From Umbilicaria muhlenbergii (Eukaryota > Ascomycota > Lecanoromycetes > Umbilicariales > Umbilicariaceae), in the NCBI GenBank assembly GCA_000611775.1, contig KK106982.1, positions 372,001 to 436,000 of the forward strand: DNA of 64,000 nucleotides, read 5' to 3'. The notes beneath the pieces were generated by a model. That model saw nothing but the letters and a program-made list of their open reading frames with translations. It was not told the origin of the DNA and did no database searches. The position numbers were made by a program, and so were the translations under genes. How positions within the stretch are numbered: position 1 is the stretch's first letter; each line of letters begins with the position of its first letter. This document shows positions 45,365 to 57,264 of this stretch, one piece after another.

Positions 45365-47471
45365 GCTCGCTGGCTGTTTTTTGAGTCGATTTGGGTATGA
45401 TGTGGTGATGCTCTATGGAGGACGGCGGTTCAACACCAATAATGGCCAAAATTCAGAAGAGGAGAGAAGATTGATTAATGACATCTTAGACGAACTCTAC
45501 ATTACAAATGACGCACCGCTGAATAATGCGAGGAGCATCCGGGCAGGACAGGGTCAAGAGGCCCCGATGATTGACGTTAGGTTTTCGGTGGCACCCCTGG
45601 CGGTAAGGTCTTGATTAGTCTCGGTTAAGAACTCTGCACACCCACGGCCCGAGGGAAGCCTTAAAGAGCCTCTCAAGCCCCTGCCTGTACCACTACCTCT
45701 TCCGGCGCCGGTGTAGTTGTAGGGAGCCCCGCACAACCCACTGAATCCAATCTGGGTTCCTAACTCGGATTTTGCGAGCCTGCCAGCCGAGGTAGAGGAA
45801 AGCGTGTCGATTGATGACAACCTAATCCTACTCTGTGTATTATTGTAGCTGGTACAAAATGTATTCATGTGTGATACAAACTTCGATCCCCCAAATTCCA
45901 TTATGGAGACGATCGTACCGCCAGTTCCTTCCAGAACACCCAATCCTGACCCCGCCCTCTTCCATATCGATGTATGATCTGCTGGAGAACCGTCGGCAAC
46001 AAGTTCACTCCGACCCTGCATATTTGTCCTGGGCCTGCCTCAGCCTCTCACGGGCCGAGATCCTTAAGGGTCTCCCTCCTCGGCAGCCTTCAGATTCGCG
46101 CTTACTTTACGTGCATGCGCTCGAACCGAATTACCCACCCTCTCCACCCTCGACGGTCGGTAGGACATTGGTGGTCTATCGACGATATCTTTTTCTCGCA
46201 TGAGAGACTCTCTGTTTGCTTATCAGTCCGGACCTTGACCATTGGTATGGCCTACGGTTGGTAGACCATTTGGCTGATAGGTTGCAGCCATGGATGGACA
46301 GGATCAGACTCACTGCTCTTCGGAAAGGTCGACGATTGCAGAGAGCGGATTGGCTTCTTTGCGGAAATCTGTAGGGGAGCCCTGTTGCACGAGTCAGTCC
46401 GTGATTGTCCTATCCCGAGTCGAGCTTCAGCGTACGATTTGGAGAGGCCGAGGTGTCGGATGAGAACGAGTCCACGCGGGACGAAGACGGCTCACAAGAC
46501 GTTTAAGACATCCCATCGTTCGTTTACGCAGCGAGGGCATACAAAACTTGGGTATAAAAGGTAGGCTGGTCTGTAGTCGAGACCCAAGTGTGAACGATGT
46601 CGATACAATGCTCGCTGAGACGCTAGAATGGCGGACAAAAAGCACAAAGCAAGCGCTAAATGTGACAAAAAAACCAGGGAAAGAAGGCCTAGGGAATGGA
46701 CGGTCAAATCAGACCATTGAAGGGTAGTTGCGTGGAGAATAGAGGATAGGTGAAATTCAGCGAGAAAGGATACCTATGTATGTCCCAGAGAGATTGGAAG
46801 GGCAACAGTGGAAATGAAGAACAATGCAAGGACTAAACCGAAATGGAGAGATTGCTACTACTCGTACCAAGATATTGGGAACGTGTAAATAGTCTGCCAC
46901 GCGAGGAAGAGTCACTTTCAGCCGTTGATCCATGACAGGAATGTTGGCCATTGCAACTAATCATGCCTAACAAAGCCATTCACGGGCCCCAGGGTGAGTC
47001 AAGCTCATTGATCTGCTATTTCTCGCCACACAATGCCCCACACTCCAGCGAAATCTTTTACATGCAGGTACGTACGCAGGAACGTGAGTACGGAACAACA
47101 TCCGAAGATTGTAACAACGGCATTCAGCAAGGTCGTTGATAAAATCAATCAAAGACTTGGTGCTCGCTAGTTCAGTTTGAACGCCCTTGCATTCTTGGTG
47201 ACATTCTTCAACTCCTTGCCACGCTTCGCTAAGCCGCCACATTAAGAATCTGATATGAAACGGTCCGAAAGATATAAGACGCGCCCCGGCAACGGCTGAC
47301 GGTATGACCGAATCCGAGATCAGATCATGCGCAATGCACCATTGCGTAGATCCAAGCCATTTTGATAAGATCGTTGACGCCAAGCAACCGTGCGGCGGTA
47401 GGTGGTATTGAGGCTTCAGCTTTTGCGGGTATGTATCAGCTCGGTGTGGAAACCAGATCAAGCCATCAACT
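45365..47471. other. Long intergenic region
   Basis: About 2.1 kb between the MDR gene's 5' end and the aldehyde dehydrogenase's 3' end. Several open frames of 100-165 codons exist on the minus strand, but none has a recognisable motif or convincing splice structure. A TATAAAAG-like element is at about 46553. It may hold a gene or RNA that I could not identify. Confidence 0.45.
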
Positions 47472-48984
47472 TTATTTCGGATAATCCTTCATGTGAAAGC
47501 TTTTCAGTTTCACGAATTGCTCGAAGCCAAACTTGCTCAAGGATACTCCTTTCCCCGAGTTCTTCCAACCCGTCCACGCAAGATCCTGTACGGCATCAGC
47601 CTCAAGACCAGGAGTCGGACAGGAGTTTGACTTACTGGACTTGGATAATCACATCGGTTGACAAACACCGTCCCCGCCTCAACACCCTCGGCCAAGCTCT
47701 CCCCATGTGATACGTCTTTCGTCCATATGCTGGCAGTAAGACCGAACTCGCTGTCATTCATCAATCGTACTGCCTCTTCGTCATTTCCAACCTTCATCAC
47801 AGGGATGATCGGCCCAAACGTTTCCTCATTCATCACTATCATATCATGTGTGACGCCTGTCAATAACGTCGGCTTGACGTAATTGCCGTCCGGAGGCGGT
47901 GATGTAAAGCTCTCATTCTCGGGGGTGGAGTCGGTAGCGCCTTTTTCCAGAGCGTCCTCGACATGTACCCGAATGGTACTCAATGATTTCTTCGAGACGA
48001 CCGGGCCAATATTAGTGTCCTTATTGAATGGATCCCCTAACTTGTAGCCCTTCAGCACACCTTGTACCGCCCTCACGAATTCGTCATGTATTTTTTCATC
48101 AACATATACTCTCTCGATACTGCAGCAGCTCTGGCCAGAGTTAAAGACCGCCCCGTCCACGATTTCTTCTGCCGCCCACTTAACATCCACGTCAGCCCGG
48201 ACATACGCTGGATCCTTGCCCCCTAATTCCAAGCCCACAGGTACCACGCGGTTAGCGGCAGCTTGCTGTACTGACAACCCCCCGGCGACTGAGCCTGTGA
48301 AGCAAACGAGACGTATTTGTGGCGCTCTTGCTATGCTCTCTAGCTGTGCCTGTGAGCCGCAGTGGAAGTATTGGATAACGTTCTCCGGTAGTCCAGCTGC
48401 GATGAAAATGTCGTGTATGTGTTCGACAATAGTTGGGGTCTGAGGCGAGGGCTTTAAGATGACTGAATTCCCTGCGAGCAAAGCAGGTATTAAGGAGTTC
48501 ACGAGGATGAGGTAGGGATACTACAGATATCTAGTCAGCCTTTGCAATTGCAATAGCTCTCAGCTCTTCTCATACTCACATTCCATGCAAAGAGAACCAA
48601 GACAGGTCCAACGGGTGCCTTCCTAATATAACGCTTGAACCCATTCTCAGGCTCCCCGGCCGTGTCCTTGAGCGCATCCTCACTGATCTTTAGCAAGTAC
48701 TCTCCCCTCAAGACGGCTGTAGTGATTTCCTTCGCAGTGTATGCAATAGGTCGACCCATCTGCTCCGTAAGCTCTCTGGCCAAGATATCCTGCTTGTCAA
48801 TGAGCAGTTGTAGAGCCTTCTTTACAATGGCCTGACGCTCCTGGAGCGGAACCAGACGGTACTTGTTGAATGCTTCGGACGCTCTTTGAGGCAGAAGCGC
48901 AAGCTCGTGTTCTGAGAGTCCATTACGCGTTAGCACCGGTTTGTTGGTGCTGGGTGAGATCGTGGTCAGAACTTCAGAGGACAT
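47472..48984 (-). CDS. Aldehyde dehydrogenase (NAD(P)+)
   Basis: Oxidises an aldehyde to its acid. Exons 48984-48580, 48520-47636 and 47585-47472 give 467 residues, normal for a cytosolic ALDH. The substrate and cofactor tunnel motifs are present: VGPVLVLFAWNYPYLILVNS (across intron 1), NSVILKPSPQTP and the FTGSVAGG turn. The catalytic Glu is in LELGGKDPAYV and the nucleophile Cys in FNSGQSCCSIERVYV. NEETFGPIIPVM and EFGLTASIWTKD follow. The C-terminal GWKNSGKGVSLSKFGFEQFV comes from the short last exon; reading through the preceding intron would lose it. No targeting peptide or PTS1 (ends DYPK). The precise aldehyde cannot be assigned. Confidence 0.94.
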
Positions 48985-49695
48985 GTTGGCGGTCGTAGAA
49001 GGTTGAAGATGAGAGAAGAGGGCAACGCCCGAAGCGGTTGTGTTCAGCCCAGGTATGCGAGCACCAGCGGGTGCTCGTATAACGCTACCCCCAATTTTAA
49101 CATCGACACTTGCGCTCCCTAAACCTAAGCCCCTCGGTTCAGGGCCTACCTAGAACCTCAACTAAAGATCATGATTACTATGAAGCACAAACATTCAATT
49201 ACCTATTCATCCTGAACGCTAGATTTACCAGGTAATAGGATATAGAAGCATTGGTTATTTGGACTAGGGTTCAGCACGAGTGCAGCGAGCCATTAAGTGA
49301 TACCTTGTATTAATATTTATTGAAGTGTCAATGGAAGAGAACAAACTGTCTTTTTACGGGTCTTTTCACCAAAGTCTCAGCGCTTGAATTCTACAGGGTT
49401 GAGATAGGGGCAGAGTCATGCATCAATGTAAATAGACTCCCATTTCCAGCATCTTTAATTGCTTCTGAAGAGGATAGGATGCGTGAATATAAGTAAGTAT
49501 ATTTACAGAGCGACATAATGAACAAATGCCGCCATGTGACCCACCCACCGTCGCTATGCTTGCAAGACCCGCGGGCATGAACTCCTAATATGCTGAACAA
49601 TGCAATCAGACCACGTACTGTTACAGTGAACCAAACCGAGGCTGCTGGAAGATCATCGTGCAAGAAACGGGTCTTTGCACGGTGCGAAATCCCAA
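48985..49695. other. Intergenic region
   Basis: Between the ALDH 5' end and the RPO41 3' end. A/T-rich parts around 49190-49330 may hold polyadenylation or promoter elements; no gene recognised. Confidence 0.45.
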
Positions 49696-52600
49696 TCAAG
49701 AGAAGAAGTATTGACTGTCCTTGAGCCGCGAAACGTCGAAATCTCCCTGGGTTCATGTCAGCGTTGTCTCCTTGGCTTAGCCTTGAAGGGGAGAGTGACG
49801 GACCTTCTTGGGTACGGGCGGGAACGTCAGTGGCAGCCACAGCCAGGTTTGTGTGGCCATGCGTGCCTTTCGAAGTCGCTTTTTTCTCTCCTCGAGTATG
49901 TTTGTCCTCGCGTCTTCTTCAATACCGTCCGAGTCCTCCACACTATCTTCCAAGTTTTCCTCGGAAAACTCTGATCGCTCCTCGATGTCTTCTGACCCGA
50001 CTTCCATGTCCCTTGACTCTCCTTCATCATCAGCCTGATCGGCATCCAAGCCGATCGTATCTGCACTGAGGGCCGCCTCGCCGCCGAGGAAAGGCGCAAT
50101 ACTGTCAATGTTGTCAACGTCGCCTACCTCTAACTGCTCGTTTGCTTGCAATTTAGCCACCCTTGCGGAAGGCATAGAATTTATATCCACTTGCCCCGAG
50201 TCTTCTAACGGTGTTAAGTCCGTCTCGTCCGCCATTTCCGCGAAGAGTTTCCCTGGTGTTATCATAGCTTCGCCCCTTACCCGCTCATCAGGATCTTCAG
50301 ACGCAAGCAAACGCAAGCGACGTCGCTCTAGCAGCAGTTCGGCAATTTTAGGAGCTTTCCCAAGCGCTTTCATATCCTTCCTTAAGGATTTGCGCAGCGC
50401 TTTGATCTTTTTGCCCACCACACTTCGAGCAGGGACGGAGGCGAGGTACATGCATCCCTTGTATCTTGCTGAAAATTCGGCGGCAAGGCGGCCAATGATG
50501 TCTTCGGAGTGCATCCTGATGAACGCATCCCGAAGGACTTTATTCATGACATCCAGGTCCGCAGCGTGAGTCCAGAACGAATCGTGCACTGCTGCGAAAG
50601 AAAGGCCCATCTCGTCGCACTTCAATGCACAGAGCAGCATGTGTGTGGCGTCTAAAGAGTGTATGAAATTCGGAGGAAAGCCCTGGCATTGTTTGCGCTT
50701 GCTTACTGGGTCCGATGATGACCGCTGCATAATACTGACGAGCTGAAGATTTGTCTTGACCTTTCTTGCAGTACTCTTCCGGTAGGGTTGAACAACGGGC
50801 ATCTTCAGCGGTGTTGTCCAGATCACACTAGATTTGAACGCTAAACGCTCATCCATGGCCTGGAAACGGTTCGTTGGTCTTAGTTTCGAGTATCTGGTCA
50901 TCTTAGACTCAGGTTTGGATGGTTTCTCATCCTCGATCATGTTCATCTGCTCCGGGGTAAGTGCCTCGGATATCCTTGCGGCGCAAGTGGCAAGCCAGTA
51001 TTGTATATCATGCGCACCATTAAACATGGTGGATAACGCCTTGAATATCTTTTTCGCAATGTACGAAGACGCCTTTTCAAGATTCACAGTAGCGGTGCTC
51101 GGAAAGTCCGGGGAACTGTCTTCAAGCGCTCGACGAACTTGTGCCTTTGCTCCGTTGAAGGTAACTCCATAGACATTGGTCATGACAGTTGGTTTCACAA
51201 CCTTCCGTGTCAGTTTCCCTTCCAGTACCTTTGCCAATTCGTTACCTTGGGCTGCCTCATCAGTAAGCTCGGCTTTGACCATCTCTGCAACCGCAGTATA
51301 AATATCGGACGGACGGTCGCCGGGCTCGAGGTTGACTTGCTTCGCACCAATAACGTCACCTCCTAGAGCGGCGTAGTGTTGGAGGCCGTTACAAGTACCG
51401 TCTTGATGAATTGGTAAATGAGAAACGTATCGTGTCGGATCTGGAGATTCAAGCGCGTTCCTTAACTCCATGCACGCAGCCAGACATTGCCAAGGATCCT
51501 CAGCTGTAAGCCACCACTTGTCCCCTTTCAAGGGATTGTTCGCAGAGTCGTAGATGTCCGGGAGATGGGTAATGGCAAAGCTTTCTCGTTCTGCAAGACT
51601 TGCCTTGTCAAAGCCAGATACGTTTGCAAGGTGTACCTTGAGCCATGCAAGTCCGGCAGTGCCAAGTTCTTTGCCTTTAGCAAACATCAGCAGTCCTCGA
51701 CAATTATCAGCGCCCATATGGTTCAAATATGGCGGTATCGGATAAGCCCGTCCACGGAAGTCGATGCTATGGGGAAAGTAAAACTTCTCTTTCAAGTATG
51801 CCCGGGCGATTTCCATTTGAAAGTTCTGGAAGCATCTTTGAGAGTGTGCGGCCGCTCTCTCGTTCTCAAGCTTCCGCATCTGGCGCTCCCACTCGCGGTG
51901 GCGGTACGCAGTTTCCGATGGCGCTGGCTCTGGAGGATAGTCGATTTTTGGAGTAAGTGGCGCAAGGTTGGCGACCGCCTCACCTGAATTCCAGGCCTCC
52001 AACATCACCTCGAAAACGCCACGGTTAATTATCCATGGCGTTTTCCCCAGAATATCCAGGCCTGCGAAGACTTGGTCCAAGTCGCCGCGTTCAGCGGCAG
52101 CTTTAGCGTATTGTCTTACTTGCTCTTGGTCGCCCGTTGCCCGCATGACATCGACGTTGTGATATAAAAATCCACCCTTCTTTGTGCCTTGCCAAGTAGC
52201 GGGCTCAGATACCATAGGCAAGTACTTTGCTAGCGCAGGACCAACGGGCTCTGAGCTCAATATCCTGCTCATTGCTGGGTTAAGCCGTACGACTCCAACT
52301 CGCTTGCCAGCAATATACTGATAAGTATGGAAGAATACAGGTTGGTCATGATACAAGATGGTATTTGATGCCGGTTCTTGATGTTTCACGCGGATCTTGG
52401 CCGCCCGCATCAGCTGAGAGACAAGCACAGCGCCAACCTTGGCCATAATGGTAGGGTTCCAGAGCTGCTTCTCCTCGTATTCATTGAATGCTTTGAAATA
52501 GCGTGAGAGTCTTATTCTGGATTCAAATGTCTGTCTTTTTTTCATGATTGCGGCGAATCTGCGTTGCCGATCGTTAGGTTGAGCATCTATCTGCGCTTTT

Positions 52601-54208
52601 GGTAGGGGTTGCGCCTTGATCTTTTCGGCCAGAGATTCGTCCTGAATGGCGTTGCCCACGCGCAGTACAAGTCGAGCAATTGTAGCACCCCTTTCAATGC
52701 CATCAGTACTCAGTGCAGATATACAACTCAGGATCGTGATTGCAGAGAGCTTTTCGGGTGGGAGAACCTGGAGGAACGGTCCATATGCCAAGCGTTCTTG
52801 GTCTCTCTCAGGCAAGCTCGACGTCTTCTCTACCTCGCTCGACTCATCCAGCTCATTGGCTTCGCGGATCTCCTCACAAATCAATGGTATCAATGCCTCG
52901 TGCCAAGTCCACATCAAGCTCCCGACAGATTGCTGTTCCAGAGCAGTGTTAAGACCAATCTTTTTCAGCTTTACGTCCTCTTCGCGCCAACGTTCCATAG
53001 CTGAATTCAAAGTATCCTCCTCCAAACGTTGTTGTCTAATTGCCGCGTATGCTTGATCCTTTTCTTCCTGGGTACCCTGAAGATTTTCAGGATAAGGGAG
53101 CGTTTCCGTGTCCGAGAATAACTTCAGCGACTTCTTTAGAGCGTCCAGACCCAGCCCTTTCAACTCGACCGGGAGAACCGTGGGCAAAGAGTCATCCACT
53201 GGGGGAGATGCTGTCAATACTTGAGGCTCCTCACCCTCACCCTGCGTTTCTGGGATATCTTCCGAGTCTCTATCAAACTCCATAGGAGCAATCTACGTGG
53301 TGTTAGTACGCATCAAAAACTGGCGAGGGAAGCCTTACTTGTGTGACCTGGCCGAACTCTTGATCGGAGAGAATGGGCAAAGAGATGGCTTCATTGTGCA
53401 CGCCATCTTTTCTGGCCAGATCAACATATCGTCGGATGGTACGGTCCGTCTTTAACGTGTTAGCCTCTTGAAATGCAGCCTTGATCATTAGAGCATATGT
53501 CGTCGCATCAGGAATAACGCCCCCGGCCCTTATATCGACTTCAAACCATCTTTGCAACTGTTTAAGAGTCGTCTGATCTTTAGTCTTGACCACCTTTTCA
53601 ATCATACTCCGCAAGTAATCGTTGTGCGCCCTTAAAAGCTCCGGGTCCTGTTTCTCGTATAGCCTGTTGAGCCTTCGTAACATAGCCGCGGCTCGCTCGT
53701 GACGGCCCACTTGAAGACATGCATGGAAGGTTTGTAGGATCTCAATCAGCTGGCCGCCGATACCCTTGAAGAGCCGAAATCTGAGGTGATTGGTGGCGAG
53801 GGCGTCGGTGATGATTATTGGAGATGACGGGTCGAACTGTTTGAGATTAGAAATACTGGGACCCCTAGACCATTGTGATTGCGGATTGATCGACGCCTCA
53901 GATGGGTTGTGCTGTCCTTCGAATGGTACATAGTCATCTTTAGGAATCTCATGCGCCTCAGCTGCCGCGAACGCAAGACCTCTATACGGAGGGAGCTTAT
54001 TGGCCGAGGTATGCCTTCGGCCACCGGGTCGCACAAGTCTGCGTCCCGAAGTCAGTGTGGTTTGGGCTATCGTTGAAGCCTTCCGTGACTGCTGTGATAC
54101 TCGGAACAACGCTGGGCACAGCCAGGGCAGCTGTATTTGTTCGAAGCATGCCTGCAGGTTTTGATGTGCATCGCGCCGCAAGTTGATCCGCGTTGTCCGA
54201 CTCAGCAT
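49696..54208 (-). CDS. RPO41: Mitochondrial DNA-directed RNA polymerase
   Basis: Single-subunit T7-type polymerase that transcribes the mitochondrial genome. Exons 54208-53339, 53292-49804 and 49746-49696 give 1469 residues. The basic, acid-poor start MLSRTTRINLRRDAHQNLQ suits a mitochondrial presequence. A PPR-like helical N-terminal extension follows (GRHERAAAMLRRLNRLYEKQ; PDATTYALMIKAAFQEANTL). Polymerase motifs: DFRGRAYPIPPYLNHMGAD; motif A DGTCNGLQHYAA near residue 921; motif B VVKPTVMTNVYG near 991; motif C AVHDSFWTHA near 1195. Before the terminus lies an insert of about 150 residues that becomes strongly acidic. The last exon, GDFDVSRLKDSQYFFS, is the universal C-terminal loop; without its 57-bp intron the protein would end in an unrelated tail. 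Confidence 0.97.
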
Positions 54209-54853
54209 GCTCTGTCCGAAGAAGTCAAGAGGCTAGTTTCAGGGTCGGTCGGATTGAGGCTGTATTGCGCTGGATAAGGGGTCGCGTGTTCTATGTTCGA
54301 GGAATCGTCAAAATATCAAAAGAGCCTGAAAATTGTCTCGCCCCCATTACATAATAGAACGCTCACGTGATCAGCTTCCGTGAACCATGCACGGAAACCC
54401 GAATAACGGTCAGTCTGCAACAGCGATTTCAATGAGATCACAGTCTCGAGTAGATAGCTCTTATCACCACATTCACAATATGAATTATGCACAGAGTCGT
54501 GAAAGATATGCTCGCTGATGAACTACCACTGGATCTCTCAACGCACCGCTGACTGTCATGTAGCGGGCAATACCTTGAAAAGGCTCCTTTAGTTCTAGAA
54601 TGTGCTACGAGTATTTTCCCCTCAACGACGGCAACCGCCAGTCAATTACCGGCAATCCAAGTTTGCCCCAATCATGAACATCAAGCTAATCAGCCACCCA
54701 GTGCGAGCTACATATCAAATCCATTGACATAAGCCCTGGTAAATTCGCTAGATTTTGCTAACTTCACCGCAGATTGACTGTTCTGTCCTTCGCTTGAACT
54801 ATGACAAGGGCTCTATTCGCTCATACGGCCTCCCAGCTCCTCGCCTATATGTT
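54209..54853. other. Intergenic region
   Basis: RPO41 promoter side and the 3' end of the small secreted protein gene. No further feature recognised. Confidence 0.5.
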
Positions 54854-55346
54854 CTAACAGGTTGAAGTCACGGTACTATAAGCAGTCTGACACCCTCCAT
54901 AACAGGTAGTAGTACAATTGCCCGTCACTGTCTTTGTGGGCGTAATAGAAGGACAACAACTATCTCCACAGCCTGGCGCTGGTACTGTGACCGTCCTCAA
55001 ATATATACATTGCGCGACGAGACAAGTTGAGGTGACGAAACCAACGCAGGGCTGTGTGATAGAGGTGGTGGATGTGGGACAGGAGTGGGGCACCTTCGTT
55101 GTCAATGTCTGTGTAGTGACGAAAGTTGTTGTATACGTCGAAAGGGTGGCTCCACAAGTCCCCTGGTGAAGCGCTTCTGGGAGAGCAGTGGCTGGCCCGG
55201 CGAGGAACAAAAGGCTGCGGTGCAAAATACCTCAGTCAGCGCAGGGGTGTTGGAAGGAGGAGTAGAGCAGAGCAGGACCCAATGGAGAATAGCACGTACC
55301 CAAAACTTAGCAAAAGGTGTGGTGTGACCTGAACTGGAGTAAACAT
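54854..55346 (-). CDS. Small secreted cysteine-rich protein A, 135 aa
   Basis: Exons 55346-55300 and 55214-54854 close in frame. The signal peptide is formed only after splicing: MFTPVQVTPHLLLSFG joined to LLFLAGPATA, with likely cleavage before LPEAL. The mature part is Thr-rich with 12 cysteines, beginning LPEALHQGTCGATL and ending GNCTTTCYGGCQTAYSTVTS plus a final Cys. Thr-rich segments (TTTFVTTQTLTT) are likely O-glycosylated. No membrane anchor or GPI signal was seen. No family recognised. The C-terminal cysteine spacing, the intron phase and the intron position inside the signal peptide match the gene at 56514-56935 on the other strand. Cell-wall protein or effector-like roles are inference. 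Confidence 0.75.
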
Positions 55347-56513
55347 GGTTGACTTGGACCAGAAGTGAAGCTTGGCACCATCTGGGGTCGTCACATGTGG
55401 GCTTTATCAAGCTCTTATACTGGACCGATATGTTGGCCATGATTCTACTGCCGTACTAGCATACTTGGAGCGGCGTATGTTCTCGAGCTATGTGCTCCAG
55501 TATTAGATGGCTTACTCTGCGTTCCGATCATTTCAGGCGGCACATACCTTACCTACCGATTCAAGCCCCTCAGCCTATAAGTCCCTCAGCCTATAAGTCC
55601 CTCAGCCTATAAGCCCCTCAGCCTATAAGCCAGTAGCTGCACCCCGCCATTTTCTAGCTTAGGTACCAAAGCCTTGGAACATCGTATTCGTAGAAATCGG
55701 TGCTTTCGCTCGATCGGGCGAGGAATGTCTGACAAGGCGTGAAATGTAACCATGCAATTAGAGACTTCCTCGAATCACAAGACTGTGTGGTTGCGCGAGG
55801 AGACATGAGAACACCAAACCACAAAGCAGGATGTGACTGCGATAGGGCCAAAGCATATCGGTGAGCTGAGAAACGATGTTCTTGAATTGTGTTCTCCGAC
55901 CAGGTGTGTTCTGGGGTAAGCGCGGAACAACGTTATAAGCGTCCGAGAATCAATGGCCGTTGAGGTTCTACAGGCCTGCAGGTACAGGGTTCAGGGACCA
56001 GAAGAACCCACCCTCATGAGCGGCTTCCAGGCTTTTCATAGGTTACGTAAATCCCTTCCAAAACGTGGTTCTTTGCATGAAATGCATGCAAAAGCCCGAA
56101 TGGTCGCTGCCACTGCTGCAGCTAGAGCGAAACGAGCACCATTTGACGAAAAGGGTCGTAGGACCATGGGACTGTCTTCTACTCGGCGTTTAAAACGTTC
56201 AATGACCTCCATATTGCTGATGTAGCTTTGAGGCGTCTTCATATTTGGCGGTCTAGGTTGGGTGAAGCTTTGGAGAGTTCGGGATGGCCTGCCTCCTAGC
56301 AGGCTCGTAATGGTTACCACGGCTCTACCATTCCATGCAACATGGCGGGTCATTCAAAGTGGGTGTTGGCACTTCTCGTCTTTCCAGGTGTGTACCGTCC
56401 TCTTTTAAGTCCACAGGATGCCATCCGAAGTTTTGGACAGTACATAAAGGCCCACCTTATCCCCAACAAGATTATTAGTTCCCAAGACCGACTCCCCTTT
56501 CCCACACCTCACC
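55347..56513. other. Divergent region between the two secreted-protein genes
   Basis: About 1.17 kb holding both promoters of an inverted pair. Contains the 16-bp tandem repeat at 55567-55630. A 90-codon open frame (55953-56225) has no recognisable content. Confidence 0.5.
55567..55630 (+). repeat. 16-bp tandem repeat, 4 units
   Basis: Four head-to-tail copies of CCCTCAGCCTATAAGY with near-perfect identity between the promoters of the divergent secreted-protein genes. Each unit contains a TATAA core. Confidence 0.9.
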
Positions 56514-56867
56514 ATGCCCTCATTCACTCGACATACTGTCTTAGCTGCCATGCTGTGCTTTGGGTAGGCATCTTGGAGGAAGCCACCCGAGAACAATCTT
56601 ACTGACCGTCCACCAGCCTTGCGACAAGCGGAGCTAGTGCCACCCACGTTACCTGCTACACGCATACCACATCTGTTGTGCCAAGCGCCTGTCCTCCATA
56701 CACAGGGTTCTGCATTGTTCCGGACTGCATTGTCCTCAGCCTGACGACAATCCCTTGCGTGAACACCAAGTGCCCCGTTACCAAAACCAAGACGGTCGAT
56801 CTACCTTGCTCCACGACATGTCAGGCAGGATGCGGAACCCAATATAGTACTGTGACGTCGTCTTGTT

Positions 56868-56901
<34 letters not shown>

Positions 56902-56935
56902 TATGAGTACAAGTGCCAGTTGCACTTGTTCATAG
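56514..56935 (+). CDS. Small secreted cysteine-rich protein B, 122 aa
   Basis: Exons 56514-56563 and 56617-56935 close in frame. The signal peptide MPSFTRHTVLAAMLCFG-LATSGASA is completed by the splice, which falls after the same Phe-Gly and in the same phase as in protein A. The mature region has ten spaced cysteines: THVTCYTHTTSVVPSACPP, then GFCIVPDCIVLSLTTIPC, CPVTKTKTVDLPCSTTC and QAGCGTQYSTVTSSC. A Ser/Thr repeat tail from an AGCACG hexamer array follows, ending SCTCS. The Ser/Thr tail would be O-glycosylated and extended. No GPI signal seen. Function unknown; a wall-associated or effector-like secreted protein is the simplest guess. Confidence 0.78.
56869..56910 (+). repeat. Coding hexamer array (GAGCAC)n
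   Basis: Seven 6-bp units, five perfect and two variant, encoding the Ser-Thr repeat in the tail of secreted protein B. Copy-number change would keep the frame. Confidence 0.9.
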
Positions 56936-57264
56936 AAAGTACGCTTTCTGGAGCGGTGGGGATGAGGACTTGATAGTCGATGGAAGGATGCTAGTGAATA
57001 GCGGGTGCCTTTGGCTTTCTGGATGAGTTTCGGTCTTTGCTCACTCTCGTGAAGTTCTAGCGGTAGTCTTTCAAGCTAATCGAAATGGACATCTCATGCA
57101 GTCCATAACACATGCTCTGACATGTAGCACATTGTGCTCTGGTCTCACAAGAGCCTTTTGGTAACTTTTTCGATGAATGCTATGCTGCAAAGCTTGAGCT
57201 GTCGTTCATCAGCGATATTGCCCTCGCCTAGTGGCAGCTTCGATTGCATGTAGCTTTTGGAGGG
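56936..57264. other. Convergent 3' intergenic region
   Basis: Between the stops of secreted protein B and the hexokinase-like gene. No other feature recognised. Confidence 0.5.

Noticed and set aside
45554-46021. 155-codon minus-strand frame with an ATG
   Set aside because: No domain, signal peptide or splice context; Gly/Ser/Thr-rich and probably chance.
46967-47461. 164-codon minus-strand frame
   Set aside because: It lacks an ATG at its start and shows no recognisable family motif; too weak to call.
49777-49803. RPO41 ending in the read-through tail VRHSPLQG
   Set aside because: These codons are intron; splicing to 49746 gives the conserved polymerase end.
55953-56225. 90-codon frame between the secreted-protein genes
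   Set aside because: No motif, UTR signals or splice partners; sits in the likely promoter region.
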